Below, piece by piece: positions 50,192 to 61,500 of a stretch of DNA of 64,000 bases. Under the pieces are notes generated by a model that saw only the letters and a list, made by a program, of their open reading frames with translations, did no database searches and was not told where the DNA came from. The translations under genes were made by a program, and so were the position numbers. Numbering within the stretch: position 1 is the first letter of the stretch; the number at the start of each line of letters is the position of its first letter. Source of the stretch: Ilyomonas sp965199905 (lineage in GTDB: Bacteria > Bacteroidota > Bacteroidia > Chitinophagales > Chitinophagaceae); contig OZ241366.1 of the NCBI GenBank assembly GCA_965199905.1, forward strand, positions 2,046,001 through 2,110,000, given 5' to 3'.

Positions 50192-53178
50192 AACTGTTCC
50201 TCTTTTTGATGTTCATTCTGTACTTCCATAAGTGTTGCGGGAACAAACACTTCATTGGGCTGCCCGCTCCGTTCTTTCATGCCTATTTTCTTACACCATT
50301 TTACTTCCAGGGAATACACGTCAAACTCTTCCACCACTTTTCCTTTTAGCTGGTAGATGCCCTTTCCCTGCACAGCGCAATAGCGGTTGGTATCAGGAAA
50401 GAAAACGGTATCTATCCAGTCGCCCTGTACATCAATAAACGTGTGGAAGAACATCTGCTCACCCTTGCTGGTACGTACCGGTTTGGATGTAATGAGATAA
50501 CCCAAGACGGTAATTTCTTTTCCCAAATGCATGTGCATCTGCGAAGCCGGCAAATACTGCTGAACATCCTCATCCGCTATTGCAAATACATTGCACAGCG
50601 GGAAGCCAAGCAGCTCAATTTCATCTATGGCATCATCCAGCGGATGTTGTACTAATACTGGCAAGTGAAACTGTACAGGCTCATCTTTGAAAATAACGCT
50701 GTTTACATTATGCTTTGCATTCTTTTTCTGTAAAAAGTTTGCTTCCCAAAGCAATTCCTTTTTGCTCCTGCCTGTAAAACGGAAGGCCCCAATGCGTATT
50801 AAAATATTCAATTGCTCAATACCGGGCTGCAACCGTTCTATAAACTCCTGAAGATGTTTGTATGTTCCCTTCTTTCTCTCTTTGATTAGTTGTTCAACCA
50901 GGTTTGTTTCCAAACCGTCTATATGCACAAAGCCCATAGCAACCGTAATGCCTTTGATAGAAGTATAATACTGGCTGCCATTTACGCACGGCAACTCTAT
51001 CTCAGCACCGGTTTTCTTCAACTCATGGAAATACAGCTCCCGCGAATAGAAGCCACCGAAGTTATTAATGACAGCTACCATAAACTCTACCGGGAAATAT
51101 GTTTTCAGATACAGGCTTTGATAGCTTTCCACTGCAAAAGAAGCCGAATGCGCTTTGGAGAATGAATAGCCGCCAAAGCTTTCGATCTGCCTCCATACTT
51201 CGTTTGATAAGCCATCCGCGTATCCTTTCTCTTTACACAAGCGGAAGAACTTTTCTTTGATTTCAATAAAGTGTTTGTGCCCCCTGTATTTGCCGCTCAT
51301 TGCCCTGCGAAGTACATCGGCTTCCGCCATATCCAGTCCGGCAAAATGATGAGCTACTTTGATCACGTCTTCCTGGTATACCATCACACCATACGTCTCT
51401 TCCAGTAGTTCTTTCATCTTCGGGTGTAAGTACTCGAAATCGTCCGGGTGATGATAGCGATAAATGTATTGCTTCATCATGCCACTCATAGACACACCGG
51501 GACGGATAATTGAACTGGCAGCCACGAGGGTTACATAATCATCGCAACGCAGCTTTTTTAACAGCTGGCGCATGGCAGGGCTTTCAATGTAGAAGCAGCC
51601 AATGGTATCTGCAGCCCGTATCTGTGAGGCTACTTTCTCATCCGTCTTGAACTTTTCAATATCATGGATGTCAATAAACACCCGTTGATTCTGCCTCACG
51701 ATGTCTATTGTTTCTTTGATGTGCCCTAAGCCTCTCTGCGAAAGAATATCAAACTTAAACAAGCCTATTTTTTCTGCCACGAACATATCAATCTGCGAAG
51801 TTGGAAATCCTTTTGGCGGCAATTCAGTTGCCGTGTATGTGCAGATAGCTTTATCACTGATCAACATGCCGCCTGCATGAATGCTCAGGTGGTTGGGAAA
51901 ATCTTTTATCAGGCTGCCGTAATGATGAATCTGTCGCTGGATTTTATCTTCCGTAAGCGGATTGTGTTCGAGGTTGTCTATCTCTTCCTTTGGTAAGCCA
52001 AATACCTTCCCCAATTCGCGCAGGATAGCCCGGTGCTGAAACGTGGTGTACATACCCAGCAGGCACACATGCTCTTTCCCATAGCGTTTGAAAATATAGT
52101 CAATCATTTCATCCCTGTCTTTGTGGCTGAAATCAATATCAAAGTCCGGAGGCGAAGCCCGGTACGGATTGAGAAAACGCTCAAAGTATAAGTCTAACTC
52201 TATAGGGTCTACATCAGTAATCTGTAAACAGTAGGCAACGATGGAATTGCCACCACTTCCCCTGCCTACATAAAAGAAGCCCCGGCTTTGTGCATAGCGG
52301 ATACTATCCCAGGTAATCAGGAAGTCTGCATTGAAGTCCAAGTCATTGATGATGCCCAGTTCTTTTTCTAATCGTTCTTCCGCTTTGACATTATCTGTAT
52401 ATCTTTTTTTGAAACCATCCCACGCCAGCTTTTGCAGTAGTATCCGGTCATCTTCCTTTGAAGCCGAATATATCTTCTTATTTTTTTTGGTATTGTAGTT
52501 CATGCTGATACTGCAATCATCCAATACCTTCAGCGTATTACTTAACAGAACCGGGTAATGGGCGAACGCTTCAAACAGGTGAGAAGGCGATACCATGGTT
52601 TCATGTGTCTCTGCAATCGTTGCTTTGTCCTGTTTGCTAAGCACGATGTTCTCATCGACGGCCCGAAGTAAGCGATGAACATTGTAATAGGTTTTATCCT
52701 GAAATGTTACCGGCTGACGAATGACATACCTGCTGCCATCAGCCGTCATATTCACACCATACAGTTTATTGATGTCGGTAGTCTGTACACCAATGCGTTC
52801 ATTGGATTTTAGATTTCCCAGTGCTATCTTTCCAAAAGGATAGACTACAAACACGTTGTCTCCGAAAGGAGGCTGTGCGGGAAAGGGTTCTTTCTTCGAT
52901 AGGTGCGTTGACAGGAAAGCATTGATGGCACCAAAGCCATCGTTATCTTTTGCCAGGAGAAGATACATCAGTTCATTGCCATTGCGTATCTCTGTGCCAC
53001 CAACAGGTTTGATTCCATGCTCATCACAGTATTGCACAAAATCCCAGGTGTCACAGGTATTGTTGATGTTCGTTAATGCCATCACCTGTATTCCCTTCTC
53101 CGCGGCTGCCTTTACCAGTTCTTCTGTGCCATAGGTTCCATACCGGAACGAGAAGAACGTTTTACAGTTGATATACAT
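50188..53178 (-). CDS. Short DnaE-like (C-family) DNA polymerase, probably error-prone
   Basis: 996 aa, shorter than replicative DnaE (about 1160). The N-terminal PHP domain is degenerate: where DnaE has an H-L-H-x-H-S motif this reads NCKTFFSFRYG, and A-L-T-D becomes ALTN, so PHP metal binding is lost. The polymerase core is intact: GRGSGGNS (305-312) and PDFDIDF (344-350) with catalytic Asp residues, then SFGGYSFSKAHSASFA. A helix-hairpin-helix and an OB fold (about 880-975) follow. Resembles DnaE2/ImuC in context: it lies between pol IV and umuDC in one operon. Confidence 0.92.
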   Translation of the reverse strand: MYINCKTFFSFRYGTYGTEELVKAAAEKGIQVMALTNINNTCDTWDFVQYCDEHGIKPVGGTEIRNGNELMYLLLAKDNDGFGAINAFLSTHLSKKEPFPAQPPFGDNVFVVYPFGKIALGNLKSNERIGVQTTDINKLYGVNMTADGSRYVIRQPVTFQDKTYYNVHRLLRAVDENIVLSKQDKATIAETHETMVSPSHLFEAFAHYPVLLSNTLKVLDDCSISMNYNTKKNKKIYSASKEDDRILLQKLAWDGFKKRYTDNVKAEERLEKELGIINDLDFNADFLITWDSIRYAQSRGFFYVGRGSGGNSIVAYCLQITDVDPIELDLYFERFLNPYRASPPDFDIDFSHKDRDEMIDYIFKRYGKEHVCLLGMYTTFQHRAILRELGKVFGLPKEEIDNLEHNPLTEDKIQRQIHHYGSLIKDFPNHLSIHAGGMLISDKAICTYTATELPPKGFPTSQIDMFVAEKIGLFKFDILSQRGLGHIKETIDIVRQNQRVFIDIHDIEKFKTDEKVASQIRAADTIGCFYIESPAMRQLLKKLRCDDYVTLVAASSIIRPGVSMSGMMKQYIYRYHHPDDFEYLHPKMKELLEETYGVMVYQEDVIKVAHHFAGLDMAEADVLRRAMSGKYRGHKHFIEIKEKFFRLCKEKGYADGLSNEVWRQIESFGGYSFSKAHSASFAVESYQSLYLKTYFPVEFMVAVINNFGGFYSRELYFHELKKTGAEIELPCVNGSQYYTSIKGITVAMGFVHIDGLETNLVEQLIKERKKGTYKHLQEFIERLQPGIEQLNILIRIGAFRFTGRSKKELLWEANFLQKKNAKHNVNSVIFKDEPVQFHLPVLVQHPLDDAIDEIELLGFPLCNVFAIADEDVQQYLPASQMHMHLGKEITVLGYLITSKPVRTSKGEQMFFHTFIDVQGDWIDTVFFPDTNRYCAVQGKGIYQLKGKVVEEFDVYSLEVKWCKKIGMKERSGQPNEVFVPATLMEVQNEHQKEEQL

Positions 53179-53184
53179 ACTCTC

Positions 53185-54390
53185 TCACGCTTTTAAAAAC
53201 CTCAATTCCTTACTCGTCTTTGCCTCACCTTTCTTTTCCGGTACAAAGCCGGAAGCGCGCATCACCAGTCCTTCGCCCCATTGTTTCTTGATGCTGTCGA
53301 TTTTCTGGTGCAATTGGATACTCTCATTGGTATCCTGAAACAGGTTTATCTGGTGGTTACCTGGCACCAGATGGCTAAACCGGACTCCGATAAGCCTGAC
53401 GAGCAAACGGCGGTCATAAAGGGCTGCAAAGAGTTCTTTTGCCTTTTTGATAAGATCACTATCTGATGAGGTAAGGGGCACCGTACATTGTTTGGTAAAT
53501 GTTTGAAAATCGCTGTAGCGAAGCTTTACGGTAATGCAGCCTGTTAAGCGGTTTGCCTGACGAAGTTCGAAGCCAATACTTTCCGTCATTCGCACCAGCT
53601 CGCGCAGTAAGAAAGAAATGTCTATAGTGTCGCTTTCAAAAGTGTTTTCTGTGCCGATGCTCTTTTGCTCATGGTAAGGCACAATGGGTGTTTCATCTAT
53701 CCCATTGGCTCTGCGCCACAACTCAATCCCATTTTTACCGAGTAAATTCATCATCATCTCCACCGGTATCGCACTCAGGATGGCAATCGTTTCTACGCCC
53801 ATACGCCGAAGTAACTCCGTTGTTTTTGCGCCCGCCATGGGTAGTTTCTCTACAGGCAGAGGAGCGAGAAAGCTTTTTTCGCCGCCGGGCACAATTTCCA
53901 GATACCCGTTTGGCTTGGCTTCATCCGTAGCTACTTTACTAACCAGTTTGTTTGATGCCAAGCCATAAGAGATGGTAAGTCCACTTTCTTTCGACACTTT
54001 TTTACGCAGTTCACTGGTGTATTTTGCACATCCGAAGAATTTATCCATGCCACTCATGTCGATGTAGAACTCATCAATGGATGCTTTTTCAAAGAGGGGA
54101 ACACTGTCTGATATGACTTCCGTTACCAGTGTTGAGTACTTGGAGTAGCTATCCATATCGCCCCGCACGATCTGTAGTTCCGGGCAAAGTCGCCTGGCAA
54201 GCCTGACAGGCATAGCACTGCGCACACCAAATTTTCTGGCTTCATAGCTACAGGAGGCAATCACGCCACGCTCGCTGTGTCCGCCCACCGCAATGGGCTT
54301 ATTATATAAGAGGGGATTTTTGAGCCGCTCGACCGAGACAAAAAAGGAGTCTAGATCGAAGTGGGCAATACTCCGAATGTCTGCGAACAT
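53185..54390 (-). CDS. dinB: DNA polymerase IV (DinB-type Y-family polymerase)
   Basis: 401 aa from the ATG giving MFADIRSIAHFDLDSFFVSV; the AT-rich in-frame extension upstream overlaps the candidate operator and is rejected. Catalytic Asp12 in HFDLDSFF and Asp106-Glu107 in ASIDEFYIDMSG are present, with SCSYEARKFGVRSAMP fingers and the little-finger domain after about residue 240. H-Q-I-N-L-F-Q near residue 345 is a clamp-binding motif. First gene of the six-gene operon, 6 bp before the dnaE-like gene. Confidence 0.94.
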   Translation of the reverse strand: MFADIRSIAHFDLDSFFVSVERLKNPLLYNKPIAVGGHSERGVIASCSYEARKFGVRSAMPVRLARRLCPELQIVRGDMDSYSKYSTLVTEVISDSVPLFEKASIDEFYIDMSGMDKFFGCAKYTSELRKKVSKESGLTISYGLASNKLVSKVATDEAKPNGYLEIVPGGEKSFLAPLPVEKLPMAGAKTTELLRRMGVETIAILSAIPVEMMMNLLGKNGIELWRRANGIDETPIVPYHEQKSIGTENTFESDTIDISFLLRELVRMTESIGFELRQANRLTGCITVKLRYSDFQTFTKQCTVPLTSSDSDLIKKAKELFAALYDRRLLVRLIGVRFSHLVPGNHQINLFQDTNESIQLHQKIDSIKKQWGEGLVMRASGFVPEKKGEAKTSKELRFLKA

Positions 54391-54430
54391 GGATTTTACA
54401 GTTTTTAATGATAGTAGTAAGCTAAAATAG

Positions 54431-54449
54431 TTAGCAATATTAATGCTAA
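54431..54449 (-). promoter_or_regulatory. Palindromic candidate operator upstream of the translesion operon
   Basis: TTAGCA at 54431-54436 and TGCTAA at 54444-54449 form an inverted repeat with a 7-bp AT spacer, 41 bp before the dinB start. The hexamer context TATTTTAGC occurs twice on the minus strand around it. Position and symmetry fit a repressor site for an SOS-like regulator, but it does not match the Escherichia coli LexA box and no LexA gene is in the window. Confidence 0.45.
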
Positions 54450-54523
54450 AATATTGAGTAATCATAATTTTTAAAGAAAGCTGATTCAAAACTTCATCCT
54501 CAACATTAAAAAATAGAATAGCT

Positions 54524-54748
54524 ATGATGTATATGTTGCAAAATAATTCACCAAAGCATTTTGGAAAAATGATTAGAAAATATCCCTCAATTGTAGCGTC
54601 AATTCAAGAGCCTCCTGAGTGTGAAATAGGACGAGGTTATTTAGTTTGGATTTGGATTCGTGATCATAAACCTTTTTGGCATAGAGGATTAGGCGGAATT
54701 ATATTTGCTCTTTATAGTATGATTGCAGCTTTACAAATAGCTCAATAA
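54524..54748 (+). CDS. Small hypothetical protein (doubtful)
   Basis: 74 aa: MMYMLQNNSPKHFGKMIRKY, then GYLVWIWIRDHKPFWHRGLG and a hydrophobic tail GGIIFALYSMIAALQIAQ that could be a membrane helix. AT-rich, in the gap between the divergent translesion operon and the convergent defence pair. No family recognised. Amino-acid composition is plausible, but it may be chance. Confidence 0.35.
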   Translation: MMYMLQNNSPKHFGKMIRKYPSIVASIQEPPECEIGRGYLVWIWIRDHKPFWHRGLGGIIFALYSMIAALQIAQ

Positions 54749-54846
54749 GACAAAAGCCTTTCGCTGCAAACCAAAGCACAAAGCCCTATGCAGCCAACAG
54801 CTTTTGCTAAATACAACCCGCTGCATTAAGAGCGCTTGAGAGGTTG

Positions 54847-55566
54847 CTATGACTTTTCTTGATTACTGTTAAGTTCATTTTTATATTCTTCCAAAAGAAA
54901 ATCACTTAATCTTTTAAACTTTTCAAGTTCTTCCACTTTCTTTTGCAATTTCTTTAGCTTTAGTTTCTTTCTAAAGTTATTTTCAGAACTCATAACAGAA
55001 TCATCGTCCGCACTATCTTCTATAATGAGTTGAACAATCCTTATATCATCATCGTCGGAAAGTGACAATGCATTTTCAAGTACAGCTTCTGTATTATCAT
55101 CTTTAGCTTTTAAGGCTGCCTGCCGTAAGATGTCGTTAATCCAGACTCTTGCCGCCTTGTCAATTTGCACGGCAGTTTCAATACTGCTTCTCAGGTCTTC
55201 AGGTTCAATTACTTCAACGGGCTTGGGAGACCGGTGATTGTCTGGTAATTCGAAATAAAACGTTCTTTCTTTCTCCGGATTTAGTTTGCGCAGGGTTTCT
55301 AAAATGGGTTCAAAAGTTTCCAATGGCCTCCTGCCAGAAGGCATGGAACGCCGGTGTTCCCATAATTTTAAAATCGTATCAAAACAGGTCTTCGCGGCTT
55401 CATCTCTCTCTTTCCCGGCAGGTGATTCCGCCGCTATAATTATTTTCTCGGACAGATAGTGAGCCATCCATCGTGACAAAGTATCACTGCTATCTTCTAC
55501 ACCGAGTTCCTGCACAAGCAGTTTACCCAAGCTGATAATTCTTTTCTGTTGTTCTAAGTCTTCCAT
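54847..55566 (-). CDS. Helper protein of the nuclease-STAND gene pair, unknown function
   Basis: 239 aa from the ATG giving MEDLEQQKRIISLGKLLVQE; an upstream in-frame ATG exists but lies deeper inside the large gene. Entirely helical and charged: a first domain (1-110) with SRWMAHYLSEKIIIAAESPA, AAKTCFDTILKLWEHR, a proline-containing middle, and a C-terminal coiled coil (about 195-235, LKLKKLQKKVEELEKFKRLS). Its start overlaps the end of the 2088-aa gene by 44 bp, so the two are translationally coupled and probably act together. No family recognised. Confidence 0.82.
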   Translation of the reverse strand: MEDLEQQKRIISLGKLLVQELGVEDSSDTLSRWMAHYLSEKIIIAAESPAGKERDEAAKTCFDTILKLWEHRRSMPSGRRPLETFEPILETLRKLNPEKERTFYFELPDNHRSPKPVEVIEPEDLRSSIETAVQIDKAARVWINDILRQAALKAKDDNTEAVLENALSLSDDDDIRIVQLIIEDSADDDSVMSSENNFRKKLKLKKLQKKVEELEKFKRLSDFLLEEYKNELNSNQEKS

Positions 55567-58500
55567 CTGCTGATAATATAAAAATTTTATGTTGAGGACT
55601 TGACGATTCCGTATTATCGCTGCTATGCCGGTATCTAATTTTCCTCTTGATACCGACATCAAAAATCAATTCTGAATCAAAAGCTTTGCATAAACGTTTT
55701 AAAGACTCTAAAGAAGCTTTTAAACGCATTCCTGACTGGTCTGGGTCTTCATCTCTTCTGTCTCGGTGGCTGCTCCAGGTGTCGCAAACCAGAGACAGCT
55801 TATTAGTATCTGCATCATACCATCGTTTCTCTTCAACATCGCTTTTTATATTTAAACTTTGCTGAACTGTGTTGCTGATTCGGTAGGGTGGGTATTGAAC
55901 GTGATCAGCATATGGATCGAACTCGTCCAACCTTTTGGAGCGATCCCTTTCTATAATCCATCCTTTAAGCTTAAATTCATCTGTGTCAATTTCCATATCG
56001 GATTCATCGTAATACGGAAGTTTGTAATCGTATGGGTCTTTACAGGTTGCCAAGGCTCGTAAAAGTGCGTCCGACGTACTTTTAGAAACCAATGCAGTTG
56101 ATACAAAAAAATTTTCAGTTCGTTCATCATTTATTTCGTCCCAGCCGCCCTTCACATGAATCCAGGTTTCCTTATTTGCATCGGCTATAATGCAATTGAA
56201 AAAGGAATCGTCTGAAATATCCGACATCCATTCTTTATCTCTTTCTTTTGTTACCCAGTCGGGTCGGCTTAGTGGCAACGGATCTTTGGCATCAGCCAGC
56301 CACCTGTTATCATTGCGCGAGAGCTTGTGCCGTGCAAACCAATTTTCCCATTCATCCTCGTCTCTATTTCTTGTAGATATGACCGGCATTTTCTTTACTA
56401 ATCGTGAAGCAACAACCAACATGGAATGATACGACAGGTAGAAATCCAAATTATCGGTTCGCGGATAGCCTCCGTGATCATGCCATGTCTCCCTCTCATT
56501 TGAAGAACTGTTCCATAAAATTACTCTTGGGTCATTGTTATATCCATTGCTGTTCTTCAATCCCCATTCTTTCACAATCACATTCGCCGCCAGCTCTTCT
56601 ACCTGCTTTTCTGGAATTCCGAATACATCACCTAAAGGTTCAAACCAATATCTGTCGAAATCCCATCCAAAATGAAAGTCGATATCAATATCTACTGTCT
56701 TATTTACATGCCAGAAGCTATACGTTGTGTAATTGTAATCTTCTTCCTGAACAGGCAATGTGCTTTTGCCAGTATCACTGATGGAACACAATATATCTTC
56801 GCTATATGTACCCAGGAATGCTTTTTCTATATTTAGGATAATGTCTGAAGCAAATGTCTGTATCAGCAGATGATCTTCAGATAGAGCATACTTCGGAAAA
56901 ACTTCTTTATACCGCAACAGTATCCAGGGTTGGTCAATGCTTATTCGCGCAAAAGCGATCAGTAAATACTGTCTTGCATGAAGATTATAAAAAGGGAACC
57001 GGTTACTGCCAAATGCATCTACCTTATCATGCGCCATCCAATTGATTAAAGCATCAAGAATAGTTATACAATTCAAATCTGCTAATTTTCTCACACAATG
57101 TGCTGCATTCCAACGAACCGCCGCTCGCGGAGAACCCAGCGCCGACCAAATAAAGCCGGCGATATTTTTATCGTTATTATTTGGAGTTTTCAGCCATTCA
57201 CTCCATGGACCGTCACCGAAGTCGTTGTCTATGTGTTTTTCAAACCGCGAGAGTGCATAATCCAATAATTCAAGCCCTTCATCAGCGCTGATAAAGGAGA
57301 TTGCTATTTCTACAAATCCGAAAAAGATATTTTCACCTGCAAACTCAAACCTGTCTGCCAAGCCTGATAAAATTCCTTCCTTCAGTTTGCTGATAGAAGA
57401 CTCATCGCATTTGAATTTTTTTATGAAGGAATCGAATGCATATTTACCGGTTAGATCGTTAGAATACCGCTGTCCGAAACGGAAAATAAAATCAGCCCAT
57501 TTTTGTTTGAAGCTGATTCTGTTTGTCCATTGTTCGGGTAGTGATGTAAGCGTGTCCTGAGTATCATAATGGTCTATACTATCAGAACTGAGAAGGTTGT
57601 TAATATAACTCCAGATATGTTTTTCTTCAATTCGCAGCAATCCTTCTTTCAATAATTCGCGAATGCTCCAGCCGTATTCATCTTGACCGGTTTTGCTTTG
57701 AAACCGATTCATTAGTTCCGAAAATCCTTCTGGTGTTTCAACAGCAAGATTTTGAAACAGGTCATTCCATTTGCTGTTAAACGTGTAGATATTATGGGTC
57801 GCAACCGTAGTGGCATCCTGTGTCTGCTGTAATAATTTCTGTCGGTCACCGTAAAACGCAACAATACTATCTAATGCTTCATTGGTCAAATTGAAAGTTT
57901 TGGCAACTTGCTGCAGTTTATTCCAATATTCCGCGTGGGCACCTTCCAGTTGAAGAAGGTGTATAGCATCATCTAATAAACTCTGTTTTATGTCGAGAGA
58001 GTTTTCATTTTGTAAACACACAGACAAATACTCAATAAGACCATGATAAGAAAAGAAGCGTGTCATCGCCCATCCGGTAGCCGGCGTGATTGCTTTTAAG
58101 TTTACCAGCTCATGCAAGAGACTTTCCAGTTGTTGTTCGAACCGACCAATACCTCTGTCTCTCCATCTGCTGAATGCTGATATACCAGCGCCGGTAGACA
58201 TCTTGGTGCATACCTCAATAGCCCCGTCCCGGTCCCAGTATTTTTCGCGTCCTACATTTTCACCCACTAATTCAGCGCACCGTATGAACCGATAGGCAAT
58301 TTCATCAGGAACGGTATAATTTACACAAGCCTTTTTCCCTAATGATACAACAGCTTCCCACCGGGCAACCAGCTCGTCACCGAACTTGGAAACGATTTTA
58401 ACAGCCTCATCAAAATAGACACAGGCATCAGCATTCGAAGCAATCAATACTGCTCTCGCCAGTGTGATATATTTTCCTGCGATATCATCCGGATCAGCAT

Positions 58501-61500
58501 TTCTATATTCTTTTACTAGGTTGTGGGTTGCGAGTTCGAGGTCTTGTGCAATCGGAGCCAGATGAGTTAATCTGTAAGCGGTTCGAACTGCATCCAACCG
58601 GATGTTTAATTTAAAAGCTTTTTCATTTTTTAGCAATCGGGTATAGAAAGATTCGATGTCTTGTCGGCTGGCTTTACTATCAATCGTCAGAAGCGAGAAA
58701 CAAATTTCGGCTATCTCGTTAGGCAACGTATCGTAATTGCGATAACGGCTGCTCCTCGCTTTTTCGGAAGCAGCAGAAACACTATCAACAACATCAAGCA
58801 GTCTTAAATTTACTCCAAACAGTATCTGAGCACGAAGAAAGAACCAGGGAAATAAGCCATCAACGATTTCTTTGAATTCCTTGATTTCGTTCTGATATTT
58901 ATAGTCTTTCTTTTTTTCGGCTAAATCATCGGGGAAAAGTTCATCTGTATCCGGCTTCAATTTACCTGCAAGCAACGTTCTGATGGCAAGAATTCTTAAA
59001 AAAACGTCTCGTTCCTTTGATTGATGTGAGCTATGAACCAACCGTGATGCCTTAATAGGCACATAATATTCTAAAGTGCTCAGGATTCTCCGGGATGATA
59101 AGTTGCGGTACAAACAAGCTTCTACGAAAGAAATGATAGCGGGTGTAATCTTATCCTCAAAAATGTCTTTTCTCTTTTCAATTCTTCGTGTGTTGGGATA
59201 ACAAAGAAAAAATAAACATTTTCTGAGATCATCAGCTTTTGGAAACCTTCCCACATGTACCAGCTCACTGATAATTGCGACAGTAAAATAAGGTCTTGCA
59301 GTGCATTTGAATAATAATTCGTCTATCTCATTGTATCGCTCGAGATCAATCAGTCTTCTTGTCAAATCTTTGGTAATCATAAACAGGGCTTCCTGTTCCT
59401 GAAACCCAAACAGAAATGCAAGGCATTCTTTTACTCCGTGAATATTCAGAAAAGCATAGGCCAATCCCAAAATATTTTCATTACTTACTCTATCGTTATT
59501 GTAAGAATTTTTTTCTTTTTTCTGTGCCTCAAATTGTATATCCAGCCAGTTCATGGCAGAACGTAAATAACCGCGGGCTTCACCATGATAGTCTTTGATG
59601 CCGGACAACAAGGAAGCCGTATAAATATTTTCCGAACCCCTCCACCGGCTTCCTAACAACTGTTTAAATGCGGTTTCCTGTACCTTTTCTTTTGCTTGGA
59701 GCAGCGGAAGTAGCTCTATATTATTTTTCAGCAGTGATAATTGCCGCCGATTGCCCGCGACTTCTTCGCCAGCCCGCATCGCCAGCTTAATAGCATCTTT
59801 ATAGTGTCTGGTTCGCAAAGCAGCTTTAAACGCAAATTGCAGGCGAAAGACTCTTATATTTCTTGCATCAATCGGGTTGTTGTCAGGTAACAGCTCATCA
59901 GAAAGCGCTATTGCTATCAGTTTGTCATACTGTTGTGCCTGCAAATAAAGCTTTGGCAACACTTCGGCTATATAAGCAGACTGATGAGCCAATGGTTCGA
60001 GCTTGCTGATGTAATCTGCAAAGTCTGCTGGCCTTGCCAAAAAAGTATTTCTAAACCAGGTTTCCGTAGGCTCATCCTTGAACTGCACCGATGAATCAGT
60101 TATCCATAAACCGCGACCTATATCCCCTACAAAACTTCTTACCATTTCGGTTTTTACGCCGGCAGCTTTCGCTAATATATCTATGGGTATGTGTGGAGGC
60201 AAGCTCGCTAGGCCAAGACAGATTGAATGAATGTCAACATGGTAATCAGCCGGAAGCTGGTCTTTAATTCTCGATACAGCAGATGCCAACTGCGACTCGA
60301 TTTGCTTATCGACAGATGTACCGTACGGTCCCAAAGAGACAAGCAGTTCACCAACAGTTGCATACTTGTTCTCTAACGCGGTAGCCTGCGATCTTGGATT
60401 TTGATTTGTTAACCGATGAAATTCGACTGCATCATAATCATTTGCTTTAGGAAACCAACTTCTTAAATTTTTTGCTGATTCCTTTTCCGAAAAAGGTTCA
60501 AGTTCAAGTTGCATGATTATACTCTGAGGTTGCAACAGAGAAATGCGTTCTGTTCTGCATAAAAGAGCAACCTTGCAACCATCAAGAAATTTTTCCCGCA
60601 ATAGCTCATGAGCAAAGCATCTTTCGTCAAGTTCTTTTGCAGCCATCTCTGCATTGTCGGCTGCATCAATCAAAATTACAAGTGTCGCAGTCGGATTGGC
60701 TTTTCTAAGTGCTTCTGTAGCCTTTTTAACCCGGAACAAAAATGCCTTTATAATGTTTTCATCCAGAGAAGTATCAAACACAATTAGCGGGACGCATAAT
60801 CCTTTGGCCGCAAGTTCGTTGGTAATCTGTACCAAGGCATGACGATGCCTATGCCTGGGCTCACTCGGATTTCTGTATTTACCTGCTCCAAAGCAATCAT
60901 AGACAATTCCAACTGAACCTTCTGGCAGAGAATCAACTGCCTGCCGACAAAAAACAGATTTCCCAACGCCACCTGCTGCATGTATAATGACTGGATAATC
61001 TGATGTGAGAATTTGATCCGTAAGATTAGTGTATTGCTCCCGGTTCACGAAGTTTTCAAGTTCATCCAAAACAGCAGGAGCTGGGTACATTTGCCTTTCA
61101 GAAGTCATTCCGAACCGATCTAAAATGTCTTCTTTAACAATATTTCTGTTAGAATCTGGCAACACTTTACTCTGCACCAGAAAAACTATGTTGTTGACCG
61201 ACGTCTGGTCAACCGGGCTTGCCAATAATTGCGACAGTTCAAGCTTCAGTTCCTTTTCCTGAACGTTGTAATCTCCTTCGCTGTCTTCCAGGCGAATCTT
61301 TTTGCAAAACGAAGCCAGCTCAACTTCTTTAAGGTTTGTGTATTTCTCAATAGTATCCTTAAATTGCTGATTAACCTCTTTTTGCTCAGCTACCAAATTA
61401 AGATTATCTCTGAACGAGTCATTGAATTTTCTGTTTGTGATGATAGCAAAAGAGATGTTTTCAGAATTCTTCGCCTTATTATGCTGATTATATCTTTTTG

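Noticed and set aside
54391..54489. 33-codon upstream extension of dinB
   Set aside because: AT-rich, covers the palindromic operator region, and the known family start is at 54390.
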